From NCBI GenBank assembly GCA_037179385.1, contig CM074181.1, positions 52,090,297 to 52,154,296 on the forward strand: DNA of 64,000 bases, given 5' to 3'. The DNA comes from Holothuria scabra (lineage: Eukaryota; Echinodermata; Holothuroidea; Aspidochirotida; Holothuriidae). This document shows, piece by piece, positions 48,922 to 59,960 of the stretch. A program made the position numbers and the translations under genes. The stretch's first letter is position 1; each line of letters opens with the position of its first letter. Under the pieces are notes generated by a model. It had not been told where the DNA came from, searched no databases, and saw only the letters and a list, made by a program, of their open reading frames with translations.

Positions 48922-48991
48922 TGGATCTGGAAAAATACTGCACAACACTCCTGGTGGAGTCAAACGTGCAGGGTTGAGTGTGCGTATGTAG

Positions 48992-49507
48992 TTAGTCGTC
49001 CCGTCTGAGGATCCTCAAGGCTGCGCTCTTGAATTGCTTGGGGTCCTCGAGATCTATAATGTTCTGGGGGAGTAGGTTCCAGTCTCTGACGGTCCGAGGA
49101 AAGAAACTGTATTTGTAGCAGTCCTTATTGGTTGGTATATTTGTAAAGCTATTAGAATGGTGATGCCTGGAGGGCCGCCGGACCGGTTGTAGGTTGTTGA
49201 TTGGCAAGGCTAGGAGGCCCAATCTGGCTTTGTGAAGAATTGCTAGCCTGTTGGCAGTACGCCTGTTTTTGAGACTATCCCACCCTAGGTCATTTAGCAT
49301 TTCAGTCACACTACTATGGGGGGGAATAGTCATTATAAACAAACCTAGCAGCCCTACGTTGAATTTGCTCAACCTTATTGGATAGGGAAGTGGTGTAGAG
49401 ATCCCAAACAGAAGATGAATACTCCAATAAATGCCTAACAAGTGTGAGATAGGCATTAGCTTTGACACTCTAGGGCAGGAGTATAAATTTCTTTTAATAA
49501 AAGCCAA
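48992..49507 (-). pseudogene. CR1-like ORF2 C-terminal domain
   Basis: 171 codons with RRTANRLAILHKARLGLLAL and the terminal FFPRTVRDWNLLPQNI typical of CR1/L2-group ORF2, ending ILRRDD and stop. Out of frame with the RT segment. Confidence 0.88.
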
Positions 49508-49631
49508 AGACCTATTTGCCGACGAAGTGATACGATTAATATGTCTATTCCAGGTAAGGGTATTAGAGATGTCAACTCCCAGATAAGTGTGGCAATCGGC
49601 AGACTCCAGGGTATCGTTATCTAGAGTATAA

Positions 49632-50285
49632 TTAAAAAAACTTGGGTTTTCTTGAGTGAGTTATCCTCATAGAAAAGCACTTCTTGGTATTAAAGTGCAT
49701 TTGCCATTTATTTTGCCACTCAGAGAGGGTGTTTAGATCATTTTGGAGTTGAACCTGGTCAAGATTATTCTTTATCTGTCTATAAATTACACAGTCGTCA
49801 GCAAAAAGTCTTACTTCAGAAGAGATATTATCGGGCAGGTCATTAATATAAACTAAAAACAACAGGGGACCCAAGACTGTACCTTGGGGAACACCAGAGA
49901 TAACGTCCACCCAATCAGAAAAATCACCACTCACTGCGACTCTCTGCTTCCGGGACTTAAGAAAATTAGCAATCCAGTTAAGGGTGTTGCCTCTAATACC
50001 ATAGTTTTGTAATTTACAAAGCAGACGGTTATGAGGAACCGTATCAAAAGCCTTAGAAAAATCCATGATAATCATGTCAGTCTGGGATCTAAGATCTAGA
50101 GACTGCACTAGGTCATTGGTTGTTAAGATCAATTGAGATTCACAAGAATGGCGTTGTCTGAAGCCATGCTGCCTGTTCGTGATAACTGAGTGGTTATCAA
50201 AGTGATGCATAATATGAGAATGTATAATGTGTTCCAGGACCTTGCAACAAATCGAGGTAAGAGAGACCGGCCTATAGTTTGAGGC
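49632..50285 (-). pseudogene. CR1-like reverse transcriptase core
   Basis: The frame opens at about 50280 with SNYRPVSLTSICCKVLEHII and continues through HGFRQRHSCESQL, MDFSKAFDTVPH, ISGVPQGTVLGPLLFLVYIN and the catalytic FADDCVIY. All core RT motifs are intact in this segment; it is frameshifted from the endonuclease upstream and the C-terminus downstream. Confidence 0.9.
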
Positions 50286-51934
50286 TAGGGAACGGTCACC
50301 TTTTTAAAGATAGGACTAACATTGGCACATAACCAAGAGGAGGTAAATGACCAGTGTCCAGTGATTTTTGAAAAAATGGAGCAGAGGGCAGGAGCAACCT
50401 CCTCAGCGGCCAATTTCAGAACATGAGCCGGTATACCGTCAGGACCTGAAGCTTTGTTTGGGTTCAACTCCTTGAGCAACTTCACAACACCATCTAAGGA
50501 TATCTCAATATCAGACATGGTGGGTATGGTGTTCGCTTCAACTGGAGGTAAGGTGACATTCTCACGGGTGAAAACCTTTTGGAACTGCTCATTTAAGATG
50601 TTAGCCTTCTGCATGTTGTCCGAGACCAATATCCCATCAGATTTCAGGGAAGGGATACCAACACTATCACATCTAAGGTTTTTAATAAAGGACCAGAAAC
50701 GTTTAGGTGAATCAGTACAAACTGTGTTGACATAATTTCTGTAAGCGGCTCTTGTTGTTTTGTGAGTCGCTTTACGTTGGGTTTTGAAGTTTTGTTTCCT
50801 ATTTAATAGTCGTTTAATAGTCTTATCAATCCAGGGGGTTTGGTTCCTCTTTCTAACAACCCGAGCTGGAACATAGACATCCATTACCTCTTTGGTTTTG
50901 TTCTCAAGGGCAGAGTACATGACCTGCACAGAGCACTCACGTTTAACCAGGTCAGAGCTGAACTTACTAAGCTCTGCCTTGATTCCACTGACATCAGCTT
51001 TGTGAAAGCTATACACTTTCCTAGGCTTTTGTTTAGTTGTTTTAGGCCTAGTGCTTATCATAATCAAAGGGATACCATCATGGTCAGATATGCCAGGGAT
51101 CAGGGCAGACCTATCCACTAGAGTAGGATTAGATGTCAAGAAAATATCCAAGATGTTGTTAACTCTAGTAGGCTCACTTACCATTTGGTCAAGACCAAAA
51201 TCATTGCATATGTCAAGCATACATTTGGATAAAGCAGGATACTGTGAGCCTGGTTGGACAGACCTAGTGAACCAATCAACATCAGGTAGATTAAAGTCCC
51301 CTGCAAGATAGATCTGTCCATTCTTATTCTTACTGGCCTTAACGAGAGAAGCCCGAAGCTGGTCAAGGTAGTCTGTTGAGTTGCCATATTTATGTGAGCG
51401 GTAAAAAGACCCTATAAGTATTTGTTTGGCACCTTGGATTTCGAGAGAAACCCAGACTACCTCACAATCCGAATCAAGGTCAGGTCTATAGGTAGCAAGG
51501 AGGTCTTCTTTAGTGGCGATAAGGACGCCCCCTTTAGACTGACCATAATTTCTGTCTTTTCTAAAAACAGTATAATTACCAGGAAACAATTCATTACTGG
51601 TGACAGAGCTATTTAAGTGAGTTTCAGTACCTATAATCACGTCAGGGTTATTTTCATCAATGCAAGCATTTAAGTCTGCAACCTTATTACGAATGCCTTG
51701 AAAATTAATAACAAGGACTTTTAAACTATTCCTAATCGGTTTAGAATTGGGTCTACGTTCAGGTCGAAGTTTATTGGTGTCTGGGGAGGACGACAACAGA
51801 GGCGAAGTTGGGGGGTCGCTGGTAATACTGTGAGCACCAGGAGAAAGACAGGCAAAACTATTCGATAATTCAGGGTCAGAATTGCTAAAGAGTGAACTTG
51901 AAAAGTTGGGAATACCACATTGGCAGCAAATCCA
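50285..51934 (-). pseudogene. CR1-like endonuclease and RT N-terminus
   Basis: About 549 codons. After ICCQCGIPNFSSSLF (end of a PHD/zinc-like module) come APE-endonuclease motifs: NFQGIRNK, IIGTETHLN (catalytic Glu), SFYRS, GDFNLPDVDW and SDHDGIPLIM (catalytic His). RT entry follows with NPNKASGPDGIPAHVLK. The seven most upstream codons of the open frame lie in the Gypsy LTR, so the natural ORF2 start is missing. Confidence 0.92.
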
Positions 51935-51939
51935 AGTTC

Positions 51940-52028
51940 GAAATAGGCTGCCCAAGGAACCACATACAAAGTTGTCTTTCTCGTTATTCTTCCTAACCTC
52001 CGAGTCAATACTCTTTTAGGACATAACA
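51940..52028 (+). repeat. 3' LTR, right part
   Basis: AAATAGGCTGCCCAAGGAAC...GGACATAACA matches the last part of the 5' LTR with few changes and ends in the same CATAACA. Confidence 0.92.
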
Positions 52029-55000
52029 CCTACCACAAGAGATGCCGAGACAATCATGATGGAACGCGTTTGTGCCCCCACTCAGCCGTCTGCCTACCTT
52101 GAGACTTATAGCTTGCAAGTTACCTGCGACCCCTTCAAACCTCGAAAAAGATGCCTGATTGGAAAGTTTGTTCGCATTTGTAACAAGATGTCACTAAAAG
52201 GAGTACCTCGCAAGCTCTAATCGCAAGAGATCGCAAGGTTCTGTTCAAGTCTCTTATGACCCATTGCAACCTCTGATGTCATCTTGTTGTCAAGACCTAC
52301 GATCAAATCACCTTCGACTCAGTAACTTCCTCTTCGACGTCCAAGGAGTCTAAAGTTTGACAGTCGGCTTTACTAACATTCGGAAGAAACATGAAATCAC
52401 ATATCCGTGATAAAAGTTCAATCACCCTTTACACTTTTCGTCCAGTATTGTCGGCATCTACTAAGGACAGAAGACGTGATGTTATCTGCAACATAAAAAA
52501 CTAATGTACCGGTATAAAGTAAGGGTAACATTCAACCACATAATATCAAAACCAGCATAAAACCAATCAAGCCCACCCAACCATGAACCGCCATCCCTGG
52601 ATCGACTATACATATAGAAGCACAATCTACGAAACCCAATTTATTATTGTGAGCAGCTGGTAAACTGGTGATACTGAATTACAGACAGATTGGAAAGTAC
52701 AGATTTAAAGAACAGACTCTACATCTGAACCAACAAAAAGGAAAATATTTTAACAGGTTTGCAGGACGATTTCAGCATTTTAAATTTTCTTTTCTAAGTA
52801 GGACTGACTTATTTTTTACTTTACCCGGGTCATGCAGTATATCTCTAAAGTTCAATATTAACTTGTTAAACACATACATTGTGCATATCCGAATTCACGT
52901 AAATATCTGCAATCGTATAGTATTCTCCAAGCACATTGCATGAAGTCATGTACTGTTTATCCTCTAAGAACCAAAGCACTTGTAAAAGTCATTACGCCTT
53001 GTGAAAAGTGGGTTCGGTTCGTTTTGGTGGCTGTGCACATGTGCGCATCCTCCAAATCTTCGGGATAAACAAATTCCTGCACCTACAATAAGCATACCAA
53101 AATCACGTAAAAATTTTGTGAAACATTCATTCTTAATCCATCAATAATATAAGGAGGGATCTCAAGTGTGGTTTTAGGCAGTGGATTGAGTCTAAATTGT
53201 ATTTGGTGTAAACATTTACATTTTATTTGCCTTAAAGTGGTACTGATACCCCTAAAATCGTTCGAGTTGTCTATACCCTTTGTGTTGCATACATGTACTG
53301 GCGAAACCGTGGTACTCCATGCACAATGATGGTGCTGAGCTCGATTTGAATATCACACGCGGCTATTCCATGCGGCAACGAATTCACAAACTCGTATTAT
53401 TACAGCATGCACTATTGTGATAGTAGCACATGACATGTAAAAACCTACATAGCGAAATGGGTAAGCTAATAACACCTTGCTGAATTCATAAACGTTACCA
53501 CTGATCCAGAGGATAATATTAAAACATTCAAACAGAAAGCAAAAATCGGCACTAAAATGGGTGTGTTCAGTGGTAGTCCTCTTTGCTCCCACTGGCTATG
53601 GTCTTGATGAGAATTCACAAATAGGCCTATAAGTTTTTGCTTAAAGCACGACGTCAGTTGGTAACCTTGGTTAGAGTCTAATACGTAATCAGAGCAATAT
53701 TTACCTAGTATAAAATTTAAGGTACTCGGGTTGCATCTTTTCTATCTACTCTAAACAGCTCTAAGTTTTAAATACAAGCAGCATTCCAAAACTGATCATT
53801 TCATACCCCCCAACTGACAGAACGGGGATATAGGATTGCCTGGGATGAACAAACATCTTCGGATGTCAAATAACACATGATGTAAATATATCCGGTAAAA
53901 ATATCACATTGTGTTTTTTTAGCTTGTAGACATTTGCGTTCATGGAATAAATTTGGATTTATTTTAATCGAAGAGAATAACGGTATGTACTCGAATACCA
54001 AAGGGGATGGATGGATTTATTTAACTTAAAATAATGTTTCTATTACTACTATAGGCGTTCGAGGAAAGGGGGACGAGGAAGACTGCCCCCTTAAAAATGC
54101 AAGATCTAAAATTCGGGCAGGAATTTTAAGAATATTGGGCAGCCATTTGGGTTGGAAAGAATTAGCATGGTATCAATTGCTCAGAACATTCCCAAGCGTG
54201 CTAAAATTTTAAAAAGACATTTTTATTTAGCGTTAACATTTTTAAAAGAAATCAACCAGATACAAACTTAATTTTATTCGGTACATATTTGGACAGAGCA
54301 GAAAAGGTTATTATTCAAAACTTTAACTTTAATTCGCAGTTTTTTCGCAACACAATACCGGAAACGGTCGAATATGCGGATTTTTCCAAAAAATTGCCCC
54401 CAAATAAGAAAGTATCATGTTCATATTTTCATGAAGAACTTAAAAAATTAAAATCGTGACATATTTAGGTAGCTTATCACTCAAAAGAAACAATCATTCC
54501 TCTGCCTGTTTTAAACCTTGCGCAATACAATGTCCGAAACGTCCGATTATATCTATTTTTGTTCAAAGCTTTGCCTGAATTACAAGAAAACACCATATTC
54601 ATCGAAGTTAAATTTTCATGGAAAACAAAAATGATTATACAAATTTGCGACACATTCGGACAGCTGCGATGGATTTTTCTTCCACAACGAAACTTTATAA
54701 TACAGTCTTGTAAAAACTGTGCCTGAAATGATAATGTTTTCGGTCAGTCGGTTGATTGGTTGGTTAAAAATTGTTCTGGGATGTTTTCATTTGCCAAATT
54801 ACATGGACAGACAAGCGAGTTCAGGTACATTACCCAACGGTTTGCCATCGGCCCCACTCTTACAGCAAAATACGGGCGAGGTAATGAATATTGGGATAGG
54901 TTGTTTTTCAATATGATGTCATAGTGTGAGAATGTCTTCCCATATGCTACGTAACATAACATGACAGGCATATTTTTAAAAGACGTGAGAAGAAAATCAT

Positions 55001-55460
55001 TCTAAATCGGGAGTTTGGGCAGTCACATAGGCAAATTCATCAATTCAGTAGACCTTAGATTTAGCCAAGAGTCGCAACAGATCAGAGTCAAAAACTTGAC
55101 TCGTTTTCAAGTCCGGTAAATATTATTGTCCCCCGTAAAGACACAAACCATTTCATCCAATGGAAGGGGTAAACGAACATTTTATCTGATAATTTTCTGA
55201 TGACTTGACAAGTTGCTGAATTTTTCTTTTGTAGTGAAAAATTTTATTGTAAACTAAAGCTAAATATGACGACTGCTGTATTTCTCGTCAGAAGCCCGAG
55301 AAATGTCATTTCCGACTGTCAACTAGGGGGAAACTTTTTAAATTTTCTTGTGCGCCCCGACAACCAATGGAGGCAATCCACAGAGACATTGCTTCGATCG
55401 AACATATTACTTAACAGATCATTTCAGGCTTTCAAATCATCTCCCGTGTTTGTCAATATT
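52029..55460. other. intergenic, no gene seen
   Basis: No frame with a recognisable domain; no inverted- or direct-repeat element detected by eye. Confidence 0.45.
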
Positions 55461-55804
55461 ACACTCTAAAAAAAAACCAGTGAAATTTCACTCGTTCGAA
55501 GTGAAAGTGGAAGTTGAACCGTGCAGTCCAAAAGAACGGAAATTCACTCCAAAAAAGAGTGAAAATCATTCCAAAAAAGCAAAGCTCTACTAATTGATTT
55601 GATTGCCTGCGTGGCCCACTCTTAATGTAGAGTGATCCTGTAGGCTCTCGTTAAAGAGTGAATTTTCACTCTTCGTAGAGGGAATTTTACATTTTTGGAG
55701 TTAATTTCACTCTTCTTAGAGTGAAATAACGCTCCCATGGAGTGCATTAACACTTGTCACTCTATTTAAGAGTAACTAAGCTCACTCTTTGAGTTTTAGA
55801 GTTT
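55461..55804. mobile_element. MITE with AGAGTGAA palindromes
   Basis: 344 bp. The left end ACACTCTAAAA and right end TTTTAGAGTTT are inverted repeats. The interior is built from AGAGTGAA/TTCACTCT pairs, including AGAGTGAATTTTCACTCT, an almost perfect palindrome. It is likely to fold strongly. No clear target duplication, so the superfamily is open. Confidence 0.65.
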
Positions 55805-56481
55805 AGGAATTATTATTCATCGATAGCATGGAAATCACAACATTTTCAGAAAATGGAACACGTAGAAAAAGAAAGAAAATATAGTACCATTTTGCATATA
55901 AGCCCCTTGAAACAGCGAGCCATTTTATCCCCCCCCCCCGACATTGGTCAAGAATCTGGACGATTAGTAGACTTTGCTCCTCCCTACACCCCCCAAAATT
56001 GACTACCCCCTGTGTATTTTCTAATACATTTCTGATCACTTTCCTAATTTATCTGAATTGAACATTTTATTGCAAACGAAAGCTCAAAATATCGACTGGT
56101 AAGATTCTTCCTGTATATAGGACAATGCAATTTCCTGCTATCTAATGGGTGGCAATTTTTCAATTGTGTCTGTAGGCTCTGCGTCAACTAGTGGTGGCGC
56201 TCCTCCTAAAACTGTAAAAGGTAATTTTGCTCAAATTACATTTTTCGTCCAAAAACCTTTCTTGTTACCTCAACTGAAAATGCTCCCTTACCCCTTGGAT
56301 CTAGTACAAATTTAATGTCTCTAGTATACTTGGCCAACCCCTCTACTATTTCTGTTTCACTCCTATACGTATGAAACTTTTTTCAGATCACACCCATACG
56401 ACCTTAGTAGAACCCAATAACGACCACCATGCAGTTAACTGTACTTAATTTTTTAAAAAAGTTTCTTTCTTTTGAATACAG

Positions 56482-56566
56482 GGAGGATTTGAGACCTTTC
56501 TAGATATCCATCAACGCCGGCGCTACTTCCCCTTTTCGCTCAAAATATATCAAATACGATTTCAAC
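56482..56566 (+). other. 5' UTR exon part of the FF-like gene
   Basis: A strong acceptor (gtttctttcttttgaatacag, ending 56481) precedes the ATG by 85 nt, suggesting an upstream non-coding exon and a 5' UTR intron. No TATA box or first exon was identified. Confidence 0.5.
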
Positions 56567-58168
56567 ATGAAAGTTCCGATGCCACTTAGTTCATCCTTTC
56601 TTATGAAAAATATTTTCTTTCTGACGACTGTTTTCAACATCGTTGTCACCAGTCAAAGACCGGGTTGTACCAAGGAGGTGTACATCACCAGTGACGTCAG
56701 TTTCACGTTTGCCAATAACACCACTCTAGATCTAACTACCAATATAGATCTCATGGGCGAAATTATGCTCTTTGACAAAATTTGCTTCTATGTGAAACCT
56801 GAGTTGCATGAGGATATTTATCAAACTTACGATGTGGAGATCGATGGCAACTACGAGGAGTCATATCCCCTCGTTTACGAGTTGAATCTGATCGATGTGA
56901 CCCGGATCTACCCCCTGTATGATCAGTTCACTTTTGTAAAACCCTCTTTATCATTTGAATGCATTTGTGACTGCCCTGGTGGAGATGAACACTGTCCAGA
57001 AGATACCGATCGGTGTGTCGATAAGCCAGAACCAATGTGCGTCACCGTAAGCGTGGACACCGAGGCAACAGGTTGCCCTTTGTCACTTTTTTCAGGTTCT
57101 ACAACCACCTGTTGCTCTGTGACAATCTCTCAATCAGGTGACGATAACCAATACATAGCCTACCGTCTAGCAGATTCTGAAACTTCATTTACATTTACAT
57201 TGTATGCTTTCTACACAAGCGACGAAACGGTTTTTGAGCCTCCTCGACAAATGACGGCGATGCTAATATCCGACGGTACCATTGATGACAAGGATGAACC
57301 AGAAATAGCCATCACAGCAAATAAATTGGACGCTCTAGATATTCCGACATCGAACCTGTATTCGAATGTTAAAAGTGGTCAAGTCATGTCGGGTGTTGAA
57401 GTGAATGCAATCGACGAATGGGATTTTCACAAACTTGGTTGGTTTAGAGTATCAGACTCGACGGTTACAGTTGAAGATCCGCCTAGACTTGAAGATGTCG
57501 TTGACATTAATGTAACCAACTGTCTGGTGGACGAGTATTCAGCCACAGCCAATGTCAGTTTCGATGGGAATGACGTAAAAGGTTGGGGAAGTCCCCTCAC
57601 TTATTTATCAAATGGTCACGTCCTTTTAGCATTCTACGATCCAGAAGGAATGTCTGCAGAAATTCATTATCAAATATCACCCCGAATGACTTTTAAACTA
57701 CCCTTGAATATACAAACTGAATCTTTCTATCAAGTTGGTGAGTCGAACTTTGAAAATTTTAGAGTAGAACCCTCCGATGTTGGTTCTAAAGTAATTATAA
57801 AATTTACTGGAACCTCTGGCATCATATCAGGCGATGTTCAGTCAGGGAATGATACTGACGGATACAGCATCCTAGATGACGTCCATTTTATTGTACCAAC
57901 TTCGTCTGATGAAATCAGCGTCACTTTGGCGATGTTATCAACAAATGAGACAATTACGAGAGTATGTCTTCACCATATATCAAGTCCTAGTGACATTATT
58001 TGTAATAATGTTGGGGAGAGTACGGACAGTTTTCAAGGGAAGGGGAAGAATGCTAAATGGTATATCATTGCCTTTGTGCTTGTCATTGTCATTGTCATTG
58101 TGATACTCTTCCTTTTCCTCAGAGGAAGAGAGATGCTCCGAACATCGCCGCAGACAAACATAATCTAG
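56567..58168 (+). CDS. EFF-1/AFF-1-like (FF family) type I membrane glycoprotein, candidate class II cell-cell fusogen
   Basis: 533 codons, one exon, no disruption. Residues 1-29 form a signal peptide (MKNIFFLTTVFNIVVTS is the hydrophobic part; Met14 is a possible alternative start). The ectodomain (30-497) has 14 cysteines (34, 73, 132, 134, 136, 143, 150, 158, 170, 182, 183, 319, 467, 479) and six N-glycosylation sequons (50, 51, 315, 329, 428, 460). One membrane segment is at 498-518, followed by a 15-residue tail. The blocks RIYPLYDQFTF + CICDCPGGDEHC, TTTCCSVTI and DFHKLGWFR match the pattern I recall for nematode EFF-1/AFF-1, which fuse cells by acting on both membranes. The cysteine-dense part would be at the junction of domains I/II. 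The intronless CDS could reflect retrocopy origin. Alternative: an unrelated adhesion ectodomain. Confidence 0.68.
   Translation: MKVPMPLSSSFLMKNIFFLTTVFNIVVTSQRPGCTKEVYITSDVSFTFANNTTLDLTTNIDLMGEIMLFDKICFYVKPELHEDIYQTYDVEIDGNYEESYPLVYELNLIDVTRIYPLYDQFTFVKPSLSFECICDCPGGDEHCPEDTDRCVDKPEPMCVTVSVDTEATGCPLSLFSGSTTTCCSVTISQSGDDNQYIAYRLADSETSFTFTLYAFYTSDETVFEPPRQMTAMLISDGTIDDKDEPEIAITANKLDALDIPTSNLYSNVKSGQVMSGVEVNAIDEWDFHKLGWFRVSDSTVTVEDPPRLEDVVDINVTNCLVDEYSATANVSFDGNDVKGWGSPLTYLSNGHVLLAFYDPEGMSAEIHYQISPRMTFKLPLNIQTESFYQVGESNFENFRVEPSDVGSKVIIKFTGTSGIISGDVQSGNDTDGYSILDDVHFIVPTSSDEISVTLAMLSTNETITRVCLHHISSPSDIICNNVGESTDSFQGKGKNAKWYIIAFVLVIVIVIVILFLFLRGREMLRTSPQTNII
58082..58099 (+). repeat. hexanucleotide repeat coding the membrane segment
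   Basis: Three exact GTCATT units encode alternating Val-Ile in the transmembrane helix of the FF-like protein. In-frame gain or loss of units would change helix length by two residues. Confidence 0.8.
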
Positions 58169-58690
58169 CTTAAACTCAGGGTCGGCGTCAAGGGGTGGCA
58201 AGGGACGATAGCCCCCTATATTCGCAAGAAAACGTGATAAGAAATGAAAAAAGGGGGAAAAAAGAAGAGAAAAGGTGTTATCTGCTTATGCTGTGTCTCC
58301 TATCAAAATATCCTGGCGCAGCCCAACTGGCATTATTCGATATGACCCAACAGATTTGAGGTGATCGATTGCGTTCTGGAGCACTCATGCATTTTTTGTG
58401 TACTCTTGATTTTTCTTGTACTCATGACTTTGTATTCAAACTCGTATCCACAGATATATTGAAAATAAGGCAATGTGCTCCCGCTTAAAAAAATTTTGCC
58501 CTAGCTATTAGGACCTTGTCCTCGCATTTGTAGTTGGGTACTTTCGATTGTTGACATCTCAATCAGTCATAATACTATTCTGTGATCGTTAGTTAGAATG
58601 GTCAAATCTGGTAAACTTTAGTTAATTTTCATGCTTCCTGCCCGATAAACAAAGACACAGTCTCAATAAAGAAAATAAAAACTATTTTGT
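58169..58690 (+). other. probable 3' UTR of the FF-like gene
   Basis: Directly follows the TAG stop; ends near a canonical AATAAA. No other frame. Confidence 0.5.
58665..58670 (+). terminator. polyadenylation signal AATAAA for the FF-like gene
   Basis: First AATAAA downstream of the stop on the plus strand, about 500 bp into the putative 3' UTR, followed by A/T-rich DNA. Confidence 0.5.
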
Positions 58691-59718
58691 TGATAAGAGG
58701 TCCAAAAGACCTGAAAACAATTTGTTTTCATGGAAAGTAAAAAAAGAAATTGGCGCACCATTTCATTGTCTTCTTCTTCTTTACTCCTGATCCAAAGGAA
58801 ACATTACCTCGGTATAAAACCATTGCACAGCAGACCGTACATATCGTATGAGTGACGTCATGTTCGTGTTTCCTAGGAACTATTTGGTGCCACCCCTACT
58901 TATTTGTTATGTCCTTTAAATTGAGGCATGCATGTCAATTACGTCGACACAAATTTCATGTTTTCTCATATATTCTCCTCGCACTCGAGTAAAACTTTTC
59001 TGCTCAAAATTTTTGGAGGGCTTTTCGTGAAAAACTGTATCAAATAACCTGCAGATTTAAACGTTCTATATAAGTTCAAATTTTATTGGTTTATTCTTAT
59101 TGTACTCAGAACTTTATACTTTAGCTTTAAAGTTTGCACTCAAATACACAATATATGACCTACATCATATCAATACATATGTAGATATATTTTACTTGTA
59201 GTCTGAACACAATATGAAATAGTGGCGCCTCTACGAGGAGGAGGGGCAAGAAGGGGTAATTTCCTCCAGACTTTGTCCTTGCGCCTCACTTGTCCACCGA
59301 GTTAGGTCAGTTAGGAGTTGGGTTAACCGAAAAAACTTAATAACGTACCTCTCCTGAGACTTACTTTTTCATCCAGAGATTTGCTTAAATCTAAAGCTTC
59401 CGAGGGCTTGGCTTCGGACCCCCAACACTAGGAACCGGCGGTTTAGATTCATTTTCCTGCTGCGCCTGAAAATTTTTGCCCCCAACATTACTCTTTGCCC
59501 TTAGTTTGCCCCCCAAATTTTAACATTCTGGCGTCGCCACTGCTCTTAATGGCCTGGAGCAAAACACTTTTCCCAACTGAAGATATCTCACTTAAAAAAT
59601 TTGTTACTCCTTATCACCTTAAATTTTAACAAAGCTTTCTGGAAGTATTGTAAAATGTAAGTACATTGCCTCAGATTACTCAGAGGTTTGTTTTTCTTTT
59701 GAAGTGAATGCCCTTTCC
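58691..59718. other. intergenic, no gene seen
   Basis: AT-rich; no coding frame or element recognised. Confidence 0.45.
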
Positions 59719-59719
59719 T

Positions 59720-59960
59720 GCATGGTCAAGTGGTTAGACTTGTGGCCGGGAGGTCGGGAGTCCGAGGCCTGGCCGGGTCATACCGAAGACTTAAAAAAAA
59801 AAAACCGGAAACTAATGCCATTGTGCTTGGTGCTCAGCGTAAGCAATGGAGTAGGGAAAACAAGCCAGTTAGTCACAACTGGAAAAAAGGCTGTTGCCTG
59901 CTCGACTTGAATCAATAGGTTGGTAACTGGTCCGTAAAACTCCATCTTACCTAACCTAAC
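59720..59960 (+). repeat. tRNA-derived SINE, most complete copy
   Basis: The head holds an A-box-like TGGTCAAGTGGTTAGACT and a B-box-like GGTCGGGAGTCCGAGGCC, spaced as in a tRNA. The body has a poly-A tract, TGCTTGGTGCTCAGC, GGGAAAACAAGCCAG and CTGTAAAACTCCATCTTAC-like sequence ending in CTAACCTAACC. Related copies are at 12.49-12.97, 33.96-34.09 and 40.19-40.29 kb. It does not fold as a functional tRNA. Confidence 0.75.

Larger units (their letters stand above)
48922..51934 (-). mobile_element. CR1-like LINE inserted in the 3' LTR
   Basis: 3013 bp on the minus strand, flanked by AGTTC (48917-48921 and 51935-51939). It encodes the end of a PHD-like CxxC segment, an APE-type endonuclease, RT and the C-terminal domain of a CR1-type ORF2, then a short 3' UTR ending CCAGATCCAG. 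The 5' end is truncated within ORF2. Frameshifts near 50285, 49635 and 49500 inactivate it. Its orientation is opposite to the Gypsy host. Confidence 0.93.
42839..52028 (+). mobile_element. Ty3/Gypsy (Mag/SURL-like) retrotransposon with three nested insertions
   Basis: Order: LTR, primer site, gag with two CCHC knuckles, protease, RT, RNase H, integrase, LTR. This pol order defines Ty3/Gypsy. The double zinc knuckle and tRNA-Ser-type primer site suggest the Mag/SURL lineage. No env frame is present. Later insertions are a LINE 3' fragment (about 44366-44906), a MITE (47847-48519) and a CR1-like LINE (48922-51934); removing them leaves about 5 kb. Frames are broken by stops and frameshifts, so this copy cannot be active. 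No matching target duplication flanks the LTRs, and no clear polypurine tract precedes the 3' LTR. Confidence 0.93.

Noticed and set aside
50454..51311. Plus-strand frames of 86-93 codons
   Set aside because: They are antisense shadows of the LINE endonuclease/RT frame on the minus strand.
59720..59790. Functional tRNA gene
   Set aside because: A- and B-box-like motifs are present but no acceptor or anticodon stem pairs well, and the sequence continues into a repeated body: a SINE head.
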